Positions 1-8,478 of a DNA stretch of 18,066 nt are shown here, piece by piece. Made by a program: the position numbers and the translations under genes. Every line of letters begins with the position of its first letter. Position 1 is the first letter of the stretch. The DNA is from CAZVAR01 sp964625225 (GTDB lineage: Bacteria; Pseudomonadota; Alphaproteobacteria; JAJUGE01). Below the pieces are notes generated by a model, which ran no database searches, was not told the DNA's origin, and was given only the letters and a program-made list of their open reading frames with translations. The stretch is from assembly GCA_964625225.1 (NCBI GenBank), contig CAZVAR010000075.1, positions 1-18,066 on the forward strand. Direction: 5' to 3'.

Positions 1-718
1 GCTTCTCGCCGGATGCCTCGCCGGTGCCCATCATTGCCTTGCCCATCTCGCTCATCACCGTGCGGATGTCGGCGAAATCGAGATTGATGAGGCCCGGCAT
101 CACCATCAGGTCGGTCACGCCGCGCACCCCGGAATAGAGTACGTCGTCGGCGAGCTGGAACGCCTGCGCGAAGGTCGTCCGCTCGTTGGCGACCCGAAAC
201 AGATTCTGGTTCGGGATGATGATGAGGGTGTCGACGAACTTGGTCAGTTCCTCGATGCCGCCCTCGGCAAGGCGCATCCGGTGCGTGCCTTCGAAATGGA
301 AGGGCTTGGTCACCACCCCGACGGTGAGGATGCCCGCCTCGCGCGCCGCGCGGGCGATCACGGGTGCAGCGCCGGTACCGGTTCCACCGCCCATGCCGGC
401 GGTGATGAAGACCATGTGGCTGCCGGAGAGCTGGTCCATGATCTCGTCGAGCGCCTCTTCCGCGGCGGCGCGGCCGATATCGGGGCGCGACCCGGCGCCC
501 AGCCCGTGCGTCAGGCTGAGGCCGAGCTGAATTCGGCGCTGCGCCTGCGACAGCTCCAGCGACTGGGCGTCGGTGTTCGCGACCAGGAACTCCACGCCGG
601 TCAGGTTCGACCGGATCATGTTGTTGACCGCGTTGCCGCCGGCGCCGCCGACCCCGATCACGGTGATGCGCGGCTTCAGATCCCGGTGTCGGTCCGGCAT
701 TGAGATGTTGATCGTCAT
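1..718 (-). CDS. ftsZ: Cell division protein FtsZ, N-terminal part (gene continues beyond left edge)
   Basis: Tubulin-like GTPase that polymerises into the Z-ring and recruits the divisome. About 239 codons are visible; the C-terminal domain, linker and FtsA-binding tail lie outside the window. The protein begins MTINISMPDR. The nucleotide-binding loop with GVGGAGGNAVN is near residues 22-32, the tubulin signature GGGTGTG is at 110-116, and the T7-loop motif NLDFAD, which supplies the catalytic aspartates to the next subunit, is at 212-217. The ATG start is set by a GGGAG Shine-Dalgarno (725-729) with a 6-nt spacer and by the typical alphaproteobacterial N-terminus. It is the last visible gene of the cluster, 56 bp after ftsA, the widest gap between any two coding genes here, and that gap may hold its own promoter. 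Identity is certain; only the 3' end is unknown. Confidence 0.98.
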   Translation of the reverse strand, partial: MTINISMPDRHRDLKPRITVIGVGGAGGNAVNNMIRSNLTGVEFLVANTDAQSLELSQAQRRIQLGLSLTHGLGAGSRPDIGRAAAEEALDEIMDQLSGSHMVFITAGMGGGTGTGAAPVIARAAREAGILTVGVVTKPFHFEGTHRMRLAEGGIEELTKFVDTLIIIPNQNLFRVANERTTFAQAFQLADDVLYSGVRGVTDLMVMPGLINLDFADIRTVMSEMGKAMMGTGEASGEK

Positions 719-736
719 CTGTGTCTCCCGCTGCAC

Positions 737-765
737 TCTATATCGATGTTACCGCCCAGTACCAA
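737..765 (-). promoter_or_regulatory. Candidate sigma70-type promoter for ftsZ
   Basis: In the 56-bp gap between ftsA and ftsZ the minus strand reads TTGGTA (760-765), a 17-bp spacer, then TATAGA (737-742). Each hexamer matches 4 of 6 consensus positions. The predicted start near 730 would leave a leader of only about 12 nt, with the ftsZ Shine-Dalgarno almost at its 5' end, which is unusually short and lowers confidence. A dedicated ftsZ promoter would fit the general need for more FtsZ than FtsA. The call is inference from hexamers and spacing only. Confidence 0.38.
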
Positions 766-774
766 CCGCTAAAT

Positions 775-2034
775 CTAGAGGTATTCGCGTAACCATGAGC
801 CGACCCGCCCGAGCAGCCCTTGGGACTGTCCGGACGACCCGAAGCGACGGTGCGATCGGCCCGCCTGCTCCAGCAGGGCGTACTGGAGCAGGCCCGCACC
901 GGTCGCGAAGGCGGGGCCGCTGGTTGCTTCGGCCAGCCCGACGACGCCCAGGGGCCGGCCCATCCGCACCTGCTTGTCCAGGACGAGGGCCGCCATCTCT
1001 CGGACGCCCTGGAGCTGGCTCGCCCCTCCGGTGAGCACGACCCGACGGCCGGCCACGCGATCGAAGCCGCTCGCCTCGAGACGCGAACGAATCATCTCGA
1101 ACGTCTCCTCAATCCGCGGTTGGATGATGCTGACGAGATACGATTTGGGGATGTGCTGGGCGTGGTTCGGATTGTCGTCGCCGATCGGCGGAACGGTCAG
1201 GATCTCACGCTGATCGGCGGCCGAGGCCATGCAGCTTCCGTGCAGAGTCTTCAACCGTTCCGCATGGTTGAGAGGGGTCGAAAGGCCGCGGGCAATGTCG
1301 CTGGTGACGTGGACGCCGCCGATCGGAATGCAGTCGGTGTGGACGACGCTGCCGTCATAGAAGACCGCGATGCTGGTGGTGCCGCCGCCCATGTCTATCA
1401 ACGCCACCCCGAGATCGGTCTCGTCCTCGACCAGACAGGCGAGGCCGGCGGCGTATGGGGACACCACCAGCGCCTCGACGTCGAGATGCGCGCGGCCGAT
1501 ACAGGTCGTGAGATTGCGGAGCGGGCCGGTCTCGGCGGTGATCACATGCATGTCGACGCCGAGCCGTTGGCCGAACATGCCGCGCGGGTCACGGATGCCG
1601 CGGCTGCCGTCGATCGTGTAACCGAGCGGGATGAAATGAAGCATCTCGCGCCCGTTCGGCGAGAACTGGTTCCGCCCGTGGGCGAGCGCGCGCCGGATGT
1701 CGCCGTCGGCGACCTCCGATCCGGCAATCGGGACGTCGGCGCTGACGCGGTGCGACAACGGATGCCCGCCGGCTACGCTGACCACGACCTCGCGGATCGT
1801 CTCGCCCGCCATCTGCTCCGCCGCGTGGATCGTGTTGAGGATCGCGGTCTCGGCCGCCTCCATGTCGACGATGGTGCCGTTGCGCAGCCCGCGTGACTCC
1901 TGATGGCCGATGCCGATGATACGGAGGCTGCCCTCGCCGAGCGCATGGGCGATGAAGCACACGCACTTGGTGGTGCCGACATCGAGGGCCGCCACCAGTC
2001 CGCCACTCCGAATCTTGGTCAGCGTCTTACTCAC
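775..2034 (-). CDS. ftsA: Cell division protein FtsA
   Basis: Actin-like ATP-binding protein of 419 residues that anchors FtsZ filaments to the inner membrane and recruits later divisome proteins. The actin-fold phosphate-1 motif DVGTTK is at 18-23, the phosphate-2 motif DMGGGTTS at 214-221, and the adenosine motif TGGASQ at 335-340. The last 13 residues (LLGRVGSWLREYL, 407-419) form the amphipathic membrane-targeting helix that is a hallmark of the family. Length is normal. The start is GTG, overlapping the ftsQ stop in a GTGA arrangement, with an AGGGGAG Shine-Dalgarno just upstream inside ftsQ. This suggests translation is coupled to ftsQ. It ends with TAG, 56 bp before ftsZ. Identity is very secure. 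Confidence 0.98.
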   Translation of the reverse strand: MSKTLTKIRSGGLVAALDVGTTKCVCFIAHALGEGSLRIIGIGHQESRGLRNGTIVDMEAAETAILNTIHAAEQMAGETIREVVVSVAGGHPLSHRVSADVPIAGSEVADGDIRRALAHGRNQFSPNGREMLHFIPLGYTIDGSRGIRDPRGMFGQRLGVDMHVITAETGPLRNLTTCIGRAHLDVEALVVSPYAAGLACLVEDETDLGVALIDMGGGTTSIAVFYDGSVVHTDCIPIGGVHVTSDIARGLSTPLNHAERLKTLHGSCMASAADQREILTVPPIGDDNPNHAQHIPKSYLVSIIQPRIEETFEMIRSRLEASGFDRVAGRRVVLTGGASQLQGVREMAALVLDKQVRMGRPLGVVGLAEATSGPAFATGAGLLQYALLEQAGRSHRRFGSSGQSQGLLGRVGSWLREYL

Positions 2035-2954
2035 GCTCCCCTCGCAGATCCGGTGCCCCGACGGTCCGGGGTGGATTGCTCTGCCTCCTGCATCCGCTCG
2101 CGCGCGCCGGGCGCGAGCTGAATCACCAGCCGGTCCGGCAGGCGCAGGTCGACCGCGACGATGTCGTGCTCGAGAATCCGTCGCTCGCGCTGCAGGGCGG
2201 CGAATTTCGACCAGGCGGCGCTCGCCTCGCGCTGCGGCAGGCGCACGTCCACGCGGTCGTCGAGCCGCAGGTTCCAGCGGCGTCCGCCGACCCGGATCGC
2301 GGCCGTCAGCCGGCTGGCCACGTCACGCTGCGTACCGACCATGGCCAAGAGCTCGGCCGCGTGCTCCGCGGCGTCGGGGCCGACCACGATCGGCAGTTCG
2401 CGGAAGCGGCGCAGATCCTGGACCCGAATCACCTGCCCCTCGGCGTCGATGACCTGGAGACGACCGCCGTTCTGCCAGAGCGCCAACGGCCGGCGCTCCG
2501 TCAGCGTGATCCGGATCGCATCGGGGAAGGCGCGCTCGACGGCCGCCGACTTGACCCAGGGCAGCGCCTCGATCCGGGCACGCGCTTCGTCGACATCGAA
2601 GGTCAGAAGGCTGTCGCCCCGTTTGAGGCCGACCGCCAGCAGCAGGTCGCTGCGGCTGGTCTCGCGGCGGCCGACCACCTCGATTTCCTGAAGGGTCAGG
2701 CCGAACCGGGCGGATGCGTCGGTGAACGCCTGCTTGGCGGCTGCGACGCGTTCGGCCAGCTGTGCCGTCTCAGAAAGCCATCCGACCGCGCCGGCACCGC
2801 CGACCACGAGCAGGCCGATGACGGCGAGCTTGACGACCGGCGCGACCCAGACCGGCGGCGGCCGGCGCCGGTGCACGCGGCGCACCGGCGCTTCGGAACG
2901 CGGCCGCAGGATGGGCACGGAATCCTGTTCGGAATGTGGTGTCACGGGTCGCAT
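2031..2954 (-). CDS. ftsQ: Cell division protein FtsQ
   Basis: Bitopic inner-membrane divisome protein of 307 residues that links the cytoplasmic ring to FtsL and its partners in the periplasm. It has a basic, proline-rich cytoplasmic tail (1-36, with a run of arginines around 25-31) and one transmembrane segment at about 38-60. A POTRA domain follows from about 86 to 155, starting at LQEIEVVGRRETS, then the FtsQ beta domain. The ATG is chosen because it gives a normal cytoplasmic tail and has a GAGGA Shine-Dalgarno 6 nt upstream. The open frame continues upstream through ddl, but that part is a shadow. The start lies 13 bp inside the end of ddl, and the stop overlaps the ftsA GTG by 4 bp. 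The C-terminal tail after about residue 282 is polar and low in complexity. FtsQ sequences are weakly conserved, but context and domain order make the call firm. Confidence 0.95.
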   Translation of the reverse strand: MRPVTPHSEQDSVPILRPRSEAPVRRVHRRRPPPVWVAPVVKLAVIGLLVVGGAGAVGWLSETAQLAERVAAAKQAFTDASARFGLTLQEIEVVGRRETSRSDLLLAVGLKRGDSLLTFDVDEARARIEALPWVKSAAVERAFPDAIRITLTERRPLALWQNGGRLQVIDAEGQVIRVQDLRRFRELPIVVGPDAAEHAAELLAMVGTQRDVASRLTAAIRVGGRRWNLRLDDRVDVRLPQREASAAWSKFAALQRERRILEHDIVAVDLRLPDRLVIQLAPGARERMQEAEQSTPDRRGTGSARGA

Positions 2955-3853
2955 CGGGCGTCCTCGACGATCCAGCGGACCAGTGCGGGGAAGTCGATGC
3001 CGGCGTGCAGCGCCTGCTCGGGGACGAGCGAAAGCGGCGTCATGCCCGGCTGCGTGTTCAGTTCCAGCAGGTACAACAGCCCCGGCATGCCCTCGGTATC
3101 GTCGTAGCGGAAGTCGCAACGGGTGACACCGCGGCAGCCGAGCGCGCGGTGGGCGGCCAGCGCCATCGCCATCGCCTCCTCGGCGATCACGTCCGGTACC
3201 GGCGCCGGTACGAGATGGTCGGTGCGGCCCTCGGTGTACTTGTTCGTGTAGTCGTAGAAACCTTTCCGGGGCCGGATTTCGGTCACGCCCAGGGCACGGT
3301 CACCCATGACCGCGACGGTCAGCTCACGTCCGGGGATATAGCGCTCGACCAGTACCTCGTCGCCGTAGGGCCAGGCCTCGCGCTCGATCGGTGCCCGGTT
3401 GTCGCCGGCACGCACGATGAGGACGCCGACGCTCGAGCCCTCGCGCACCGGCTTCACGACATACGGGGGCTCCATCACCGTGTGGGCATCCGCGCGCCGG
3501 GTCACGACGCCTTCGGCGCAGCGCAGCCCGGCCGCGGCGAACACCTGCTTCGCCGCCTGCTTGTCCATCGCCAGCGCCGAGGCGCGCACACCCGAATGGG
3601 TGTAAGGGATGCCCAGGATGTCGAGAACGCCCTGGACGCAGCCGTCCTCGCCCCAGCGGCCGTGGAGGGCATTGAACACCGCGTCGGGGCGCGGCTCGAG
3701 CGCCGCCAGCAGGCCAGCGAGGTCGCGCTGCAGGTCGATCTCGGCGACCCGGTAGCCGAGCCCGCGCAGCGCCTCGGCCACCGCTGCCCCGCTCACCAGC
3801 GAGACCTCGCGCTCGGCCGACCACCCGCCTTTCAGGACGGCGACGCGCTTCAT
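2942..3853 (-). CDS. ddl: D-alanine--D-alanine ligase
   Basis: Cytoplasmic ATP-grasp ligase of 303 residues that joins two D-alanines for the end of the UDP-MurNAc-pentapeptide, which MurF then adds. The N-terminal motif GWSAEREVSL (10-19) carries the conserved Glu15 that binds the first D-Ala, and HGRWGEDG is at 64-71. The ATP-grasp segment VKPVREGSSVGV is at 133-144, the omega-loop region EIRPRKGFYDYTNKY at 192-206, and the metal ligands are Asp247 in CDF and Glu264/Asn266 in ELNTQPG. The length matches short DdlB-type enzymes. The ATG overlaps the murB stop by 4 bp (ATGA) and is preceded by GGGAGGA. Its end overlaps ftsQ by 13 bp. Placement between murB and ftsQ is the classical ddlB position. 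Confidence 0.97.
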   Translation of the reverse strand: MKRVAVLKGGWSAEREVSLVSGAAVAEALRGLGYRVAEIDLQRDLAGLLAALEPRPDAVFNALHGRWGEDGCVQGVLDILGIPYTHSGVRASALAMDKQAAKQVFAAAGLRCAEGVVTRRADAHTVMEPPYVVKPVREGSSVGVLIVRAGDNRAPIEREAWPYGDEVLVERYIPGRELTVAVMGDRALGVTEIRPRKGFYDYTNKYTEGRTDHLVPAPVPDVIAEEAMAMALAAHRALGCRGVTRCDFRYDDTEGMPGLLYLLELNTQPGMTPLSLVPEQALHAGIDFPALVRWIVEDARCDP

Positions 3854-4782
3854 CGCGATCCTCCCGCCGGAACACCGAGGCGGCGAATCTCCCATTCCAG
3901 CGACACGCCCGAGCTCACTTTGACGCGGCGCCGGACCTCCTCGCCGAGCGCCTCCAGATCGGCGGCCGTCGCCTTCCCGTGATTGACGAGGAAGTTGCAG
4001 TGCTTCTCGGAGACCTGTGCGTCGCCGCGGCGAAGGCCGCGACAGCCGGCGGCATCGATCAGAGACCAGGCTTTCTGCCCCGGCGGGTTCTTGAAGGTGC
4101 TGCCGCCGGTCCGCGTACGCAGCGGCTGGCTCGCCTCGCGCGACGCCTGGATGTCCGCCATGCGGGCGCGGACCGCGGCCGGGTCGCCCGGCCGGCCGCG
4201 CAGCGCGGCGCGAACGAAGATCCAGCCCTCGGGCACGGCGCAGCGCCGATAGCCGTGGCCCATTCTGGTCGGGTCGAGCCGGTGCAGGCGGCCGACCTCG
4301 TCGAGCGCCTCGGCCCACACCAACACATCCTTGATCTCGCCGCCGAACGCACCGGCGTTCATGCGCAGCGCGCCGCCCAACGTGCCCGGCACGCCGGACA
4401 GGAACTCCAGACCGGCCAGGCCCGCGTCCAGTGCCGTGAGTGCGAGGTTGGGGCACAGGACGGCGGCGCCGGCGACCAGCAGGTCGCCCTCGACGGCCGC
4501 CGCATTGAACCCGCGGCCGAGCCGGACGACCACACCGGGGATGCCGCCGTCGCGTACCAGCACATTGGAGCCGACCCCGAGTACCGTGACGGGCAGCGCC
4601 TCCGGCATGTCCGCCAGGAAGCGCGCAAGATCCTCCGGGTCGGCCGGACGAAGCAGGATCTCGGCCGGCCCCCCGACGCGAAACCAGGTCACGTTGGCGA
4701 GCGGTGCGTCCTCGGTGTACCGCCCACGGACCGGTGGCAAGCGGTCGAGAACACGGCCGGTGCCGGCGGGCGCGACCATCAT
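3850..4782 (-). CDS. murB: UDP-N-acetylenolpyruvoylglucosamine reductase MurB
   Basis: FAD- and NADPH-dependent enzyme of 310 residues that reduces UDP-GlcNAc-enolpyruvate to UDP-MurNAc, the second committed step of wall precursor synthesis. Visible FAD-domain motifs are NVTWFRVGGPAE (30-41), GVGSNVLVRDGG (69-80) and PGTLGGALRMNAGAFGGE (132-149). The substrate domain has GSTFKNPPG at 227-235, in which Ser228 should be the catalytic proton donor, and LEWEIRRLG near the C-terminus with the conserved acidic residue. The usual YRxS motif reads YRRC here (178-181). The start is the first of two tandem ATGs (ATGATG); it overlaps the murC stop by 4 bp and follows GGAGG with an 8-nt spacer. Starting one codon later is equally possible. 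The stop overlaps ddl in ATGA. Confidence 0.96.
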   Translation of the reverse strand: MMVAPAGTGRVLDRLPPVRGRYTEDAPLANVTWFRVGGPAEILLRPADPEDLARFLADMPEALPVTVLGVGSNVLVRDGGIPGVVVRLGRGFNAAAVEGDLLVAGAAVLCPNLALTALDAGLAGLEFLSGVPGTLGGALRMNAGAFGGEIKDVLVWAEALDEVGRLHRLDPTRMGHGYRRCAVPEGWIFVRAALRGRPGDPAAVRARMADIQASREASQPLRTRTGGSTFKNPPGQKAWSLIDAAGCRGLRRGDAQVSEKHCNFLVNHGKATAADLEALGEEVRRRVKVSSGVSLEWEIRRLGVPAGGSR

Positions 4783-6206
4783 GCCTGTCCCTCCGCGCCG
4801 TCGCGCAGCCGGTCGAGTTCCTCCGGCAGGGCGTAGGCCCAATTGGTGATCGTTCCGGCACCGAGGCAGACGACGATATCGCCGGGCCGGGCGAGATCGG
4901 CCACGATGCGGGCGAGGTCGGGCTGATCGTCGAGGGGGATCACGCCGCGATGGCCGCGCATGCGCAGCCCCTCGACCAGCGCGTCGCGATCGGCACCCTC
5001 GATCGGCTGCTCGCCGGCGGCGTAGACATGCGCGACGATCACCGTGTCGGCATCGTTGAAGCAGGTGCAGAAATCTTCGAACAGGCTGGCGAGACGGCTG
5101 TAGCGGTGGGGCTGGACGACGGCGATCACCCGGCCCTCGGAGGCCGAGCGCGCCGCCCGCAGCACGGCGGCGATCTCGACCGGATGGTGGCCGTAATCGT
5201 CGATCACCACGACGCCGCCCGACTCTCCCGTGCGGGTGAAACGGCGCTTCACTCCGGAGAAGTTCAGGAGCGCGCGCCGCACCGTCTCGTCGGTGATTCC
5301 CATCTCCTGCGCGATCGCCACGGCGGCCAGAGCGTTCTGCACATTGTGCTCGCCGAGCATGGGCAGGCGCAGTCCCTCGAGGACGCGTGCCGCGCCGGTG
5401 ACCCGGTCGGTCAGCCGGACGTCGAAGCGCATACCGCCGCGGTCGTGCCGCAGATCGACCGCACGGACGTCCGCTTGCGGGTTGAAGCCGTAGGTAACGA
5501 CACGGCGGTCGGACACCCGCGGAATAAGAGCCTGCACCTCAGGGTGGTCGAGGCAGAGTGTGGCGAAGCCGTAGAACGGAATCTTCTCGACGAAGGCGAC
5601 GAAGGCGTCGCGGACTTCATCGAAGCTGCCGTAATGGTCGAGATGCTCGGGGTCGATGTTGGTGACGACGGCGATCGTCGCCGGCAGCTTCAGGAAGCTG
5701 CCGTCGGACTCGTCGGCCTCCACCACCATCCAGTCGCCGGCGCCGAGGCGGGCATTGCTGCCGTAGGCGTTGATGATCCCGCCGTTGATCACCGTCGGAT
5801 CGAGGCCGGCGCCATCCAGCAGTGCGGCGATCATCGAGGTGGTGGTGGTCTTGCCGTGGGTGCCGCTGACCGCGATCGACCATTTCAGCCGCATCAGTTC
5901 GCCCAGCATCTCGGCGCGCCGGACGACAGGAAGCAGGCGCTGACGGGCCGCCATGACCTCGGGATTGTCGCGCTTGACCGCGGTCGAGGTCACGATGACC
6001 TGAGCCTCTCCGAGATTCGCCGCGTCGTGGCCGACCAGGACCGGGATGCCGAGCTCACGCAGGCGCTTGACATTGGAGCTTTCGCTGAGGTCGGAGCCCT
6101 GCACCCGGTAGCCGAGATTGTGCATCGTCTCGGCGATGCCGCTCATACCGATGCCGCCGATGCCGACGAAGTGAATGGGCCCGATGCTTAAAGGGAGAGC
6201 CTTCAT
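4779..6206 (-). CDS. murC: UDP-N-acetylmuramate--L-alanine ligase MurC
   Basis: Cytoplasmic Mur ligase of 475 residues that adds L-alanine to UDP-MurNAc using ATP. The N-terminal dinucleotide-like fold has GIGGIGMSG (15-23). The P-loop SGTHGKTTTT is at 114-123, EADESD at 163-168, NIDPEHLDHYG at 183-193, HNVQN at 287-291, and the C-terminal DDYGHHP at 336-342 is typical of MurC. An open frame extends upstream opposite and within murG, but homology begins at MKALPLSIGP. That ATG overlaps the murG stop by 4 bp (ATGA), with a modest GGAG upstream at a long 9-nt spacing. The stop overlaps the murB start. The order murG-murC-murB is standard for proteobacterial dcw clusters. Confidence 0.97.
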   Translation of the reverse strand: MKALPLSIGPIHFVGIGGIGMSGIAETMHNLGYRVQGSDLSESSNVKRLRELGIPVLVGHDAANLGEAQVIVTSTAVKRDNPEVMAARQRLLPVVRRAEMLGELMRLKWSIAVSGTHGKTTTTSMIAALLDGAGLDPTVINGGIINAYGSNARLGAGDWMVVEADESDGSFLKLPATIAVVTNIDPEHLDHYGSFDEVRDAFVAFVEKIPFYGFATLCLDHPEVQALIPRVSDRRVVTYGFNPQADVRAVDLRHDRGGMRFDVRLTDRVTGAARVLEGLRLPMLGEHNVQNALAAVAIAQEMGITDETVRRALLNFSGVKRRFTRTGESGGVVVIDDYGHHPVEIAAVLRAARSASEGRVIAVVQPHRYSRLASLFEDFCTCFNDADTVIVAHVYAAGEQPIEGADRDALVEGLRMRGHRGVIPLDDQPDLARIVADLARPGDIVVCLGAGTITNWAYALPEELDRLRDGAEGQA

Positions 6207-7357
6207 GCCGCCATGCTCCGGATTTCGCCGGCGCGCGGCGCGGCAGGGCGGCGGAGCCGGTCCTCGACCAGGTCGGCGAGGCGTGCAGCCGCGTCCGGCA
6301 GGCCAAGCCGCGCCGCGGCGGTGGCCGCGCGCTCCAGGGCAGCCGGCAGCGTCAGCAGGGACTCCAGCTGCGCTGCGAGCGCGGCGGCGGTGAAGGCCGT
6401 CTGCGGCATCAGCCAAGCGCCGTCGGCGGCGTCGACGGCGCGAGCGTTGGCCGTCTGATGATCGTCCATGGCGAACGGGTAGGGGACCAGAATGGCGGGG
6501 CGGCCGACGGCCGTGAGCTCGGCCACGGTGGAGGCGCCCGCCCGCGCAATGACGAGCTGGGCCGCCACCAGCCGTTGCGGCACGTCTTCGAAGAAGCTCG
6601 AGAGTTCCGCCTCGACTCCGAGTTCGGCATAGCGTGTCCGGACGGAGGCCAAGTCCTCCGGGCGGCACTGCTGGGCGATGCGGAGCCGGGCCCGGAGCGC
6701 GGGCGGCAGCGCCGCGACGGCCTCGGGCACGACGTCGCTGAACACGCGCGCGCCCTGGCTGCCGCCGAGCACTAGCAGCGCGAGCTGCCCCCGGGTGTCG
6801 GGCGCTTGATAGCGGGCCCCGGCGACCGCCGCAATCGCTGGTCGGAGCGGGTTGCCGATACGCACCAGCTTCGGAACATCGGCGGGCCGGACCGCTTCGA
6901 CGTCGGTGAAGCAGACGGCGATCCGGTCCACGCGCGGGGCCAGCAGGCGGTTCGCCCGGCCCAGCACGGCGTTCTGCTCGTGGAGCAGGCTCGGCAGGCG
7001 CAGCCAGTACGCCGCCAGAAGCGTCGGCACCGAGGCGTAACCGCCGAAGCCGACGACCGCGGCCGGACGGAGGCGCCGCAGGAGGCGCACCGCCTGCACG
7101 CTGCCCAGCCCGAGATCCCGTGCGGCGAGAGCGAGGCCGGCCGGCGAGCCGGTCGGGCTGGCGGCCCGGATCCGATAGGTGTGCACGCCGCCCTCGAATG
7201 CGGCGCCGCGGCTGTCCGTCACCACGGCGACGGCATGGCCGCGCCGCTGCATCTCGGCAGCGAGCGCCTGCGCGGGAAAGACATGGCCGCCGGTGCCGCC
7301 GGCCGCCAGCACGACCGGTCGCGCCGCGGCGTCGCCGAGGGGCAGAGCGTCCGTCAT
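6203..7357 (-). CDS. murG: Lipid II synthase MurG (UDP-GlcNAc:lipid I GlcNAc transferase)
   Basis: Peripheral membrane glycosyltransferase (GT28, GT-B fold) of 384 residues that transfers GlcNAc to lipid I on the cytoplasmic face, giving lipid II. The glycine-rich G-loop GGTGGHVFPA is at 20-29, HEQN at 126-129, and the second G-loop GGSQGA at 198-203. GAST (274-277) leads into the UDP-GlcNAc-binding segment with AELTAVGRPAI and DDHQTANA (to about 305). The first ten or so residues are a short non-conserved extension, so a slightly later start cannot be excluded. The annotated ATG forms an ATGA overlap with the ftsW stop, the same arrangement as its neighbours. The stop overlaps murC. Confidence 0.97.
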   Translation of the reverse strand: MTDALPLGDAAARPVVLAAGGTGGHVFPAQALAAEMQRRGHAVAVVTDSRGAAFEGGVHTYRIRAASPTGSPAGLALAARDLGLGSVQAVRLLRRLRPAAVVGFGGYASVPTLLAAYWLRLPSLLHEQNAVLGRANRLLAPRVDRIAVCFTDVEAVRPADVPKLVRIGNPLRPAIAAVAGARYQAPDTRGQLALLVLGGSQGARVFSDVVPEAVAALPPALRARLRIAQQCRPEDLASVRTRYAELGVEAELSSFFEDVPQRLVAAQLVIARAGASTVAELTAVGRPAILVPYPFAMDDHQTANARAVDAADGAWLMPQTAFTAAALAAQLESLLTLPAALERAATAAARLGLPDAAARLADLVEDRLRRPAAPRAGEIRSMAA

Positions 7358-8478
7358 GTGAGGCCTCCGGGTTCGACGCGGCGCCGTGTGAGCGCCAGAA
7401 CCATGCCCATCGTCACCGACAGCGCGAGCAGCGAGGATCCGCCATAGCTGATGAAGGGCAGCGTCATGCCCTTGGTCGGGAGCAGGTGGAGCGATGAGCC
7501 GATATTGACGATCGCCTGCAGGCCCAGATGGCTGAGCAACCCGGCGACGGCGATCAGCAGGAACAGATTGTGCTCGCTCAACAGCCGCGCGAAGCCGCGC
7601 AGGACGACGAAGGCGAACAGCCCGACGATGATGAGGCAGGCAATCGCGCCCATCTCCTCGCCCGCGACTGCGAACACGAAGTCGGCATGGGCGTCCGGCA
7701 GGAGCTCCTTGACCCTACCGACCCCGGGCCCGCGGCCGAATAGCCCGCCGTTCATGAAGGCGGAAAGCGACATGTCGACCTGGTAGCTGTCGCCCGACGA
7801 GGGATCGAGGAAGCGGTCGATCCGGCTCGTCACGTGGGGAAAGGTCAGGTAGGCGAGAATCAGGCCGCCGACGGCGAAGCCGGCGAGCATCCCGGCGAGC
7901 CACATCGACAGGCCGGCCAGGAAGAACTGCGCCAGCCAGACGGCGGTGATGATCATCGTCATGCCGAGATCGGGTTGCATGACGACAAGCCCGACGATCA
8001 AGAGGTAGAGGGCGACGGACAGTAGGCAGCCCGGAAAGCGTGGGTCGCGGCGGGACTCGGCGAACAGCCAGGCGGCGATCACGGCGAAGGCAGGCTTGAC
8101 GAACTCCGAGGCCTGGAGCTGCAGGCCGGCGATGTTGATCCAGCGGCGCGCACCTTTGATCTCGGTGCCGATCACGAAGGTCAGCGCGAGCAGCAGGAGC
8201 GAGATGCCGAACAGGACCACGGACATCCGCAGAACGCCCCGCGGCGACAGCAGCGAGACGGCCAGGAGCAGGCTCGCGGCGGCCGGAAGCATCATCAGAT
8301 GGCGACGGACGAAATGAAACGGATCGGCGCCGATCCGTGTCGCCACGGGCGGGCTTGCGGTCACGACGAGGAGGACGCCGATGGCCATCAACGCGAACAC
8401 GGCGGCGAGCGTCCAGCGATCGACGGTCCACCACCAGCGGCCGAGCAGGCTCGTGTCATTGCGGGCGACGACCAGCAT
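7354..8478 (-). CDS. ftsW: Peptidoglycan glycosyltransferase FtsW (SEDS family)
   Basis: Polytopic inner-membrane protein of 374 residues, the septal lipid II polymerase that acts with FtsI. About ten hydrophobic segments are visible between residue 23 and the C-terminus. SEDS motifs are GARRWINIAGLQLQASEFVKP (109-129), QPDLG (168-172), the loop GGLFGRGPGVGRVKELLPDAHADF (244-267) with the putative catalytic Asp266, followed by GEEMG, and near the C-terminus PTKGMTLPFISYGGSS. RodA is the main alternative, but position between murD and murG identifies FtsW. The ATG shares its A with the murD stop (TGATG, 1-bp overlap). The stop overlaps murG by 4 bp. Confidence 0.97.
   Translation of the reverse strand: MLVVARNDTSLLGRWWWTVDRWTLAAVFALMAIGVLLVVTASPPVATRIGADPFHFVRRHLMMLPAAASLLLAVSLLSPRGVLRMSVVLFGISLLLLALTFVIGTEIKGARRWINIAGLQLQASEFVKPAFAVIAAWLFAESRRDPRFPGCLLSVALYLLIVGLVVMQPDLGMTMIITAVWLAQFFLAGLSMWLAGMLAGFAVGGLILAYLTFPHVTSRIDRFLDPSSGDSYQVDMSLSAFMNGGLFGRGPGVGRVKELLPDAHADFVFAVAGEEMGAIACLIIVGLFAFVVLRGFARLLSEHNLFLLIAVAGLLSHLGLQAIVNIGSSLHLLPTKGMTLPFISYGGSSLLALSVTMGMVLALTRRRVEPGGLT

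Noticed and set aside
719..774. CtrA-type binding site upstream of ftsZ, as known in Caulobacter
   Set aside because: I looked for TTAA-N7-TTAA in the ftsA-ftsZ gap and found no match.
3854..4861. Long minus-strand frame continuing upstream of ddl, apparently making a 639-residue protein
   Set aside because: The extension is arginine-rich shadow sequence over murB. The real ddl start at 3853 has a Shine-Dalgarno and the conserved N-terminus. The same holds for the upstream extensions of murC, mraY, murE, ftsI and ftsQ.
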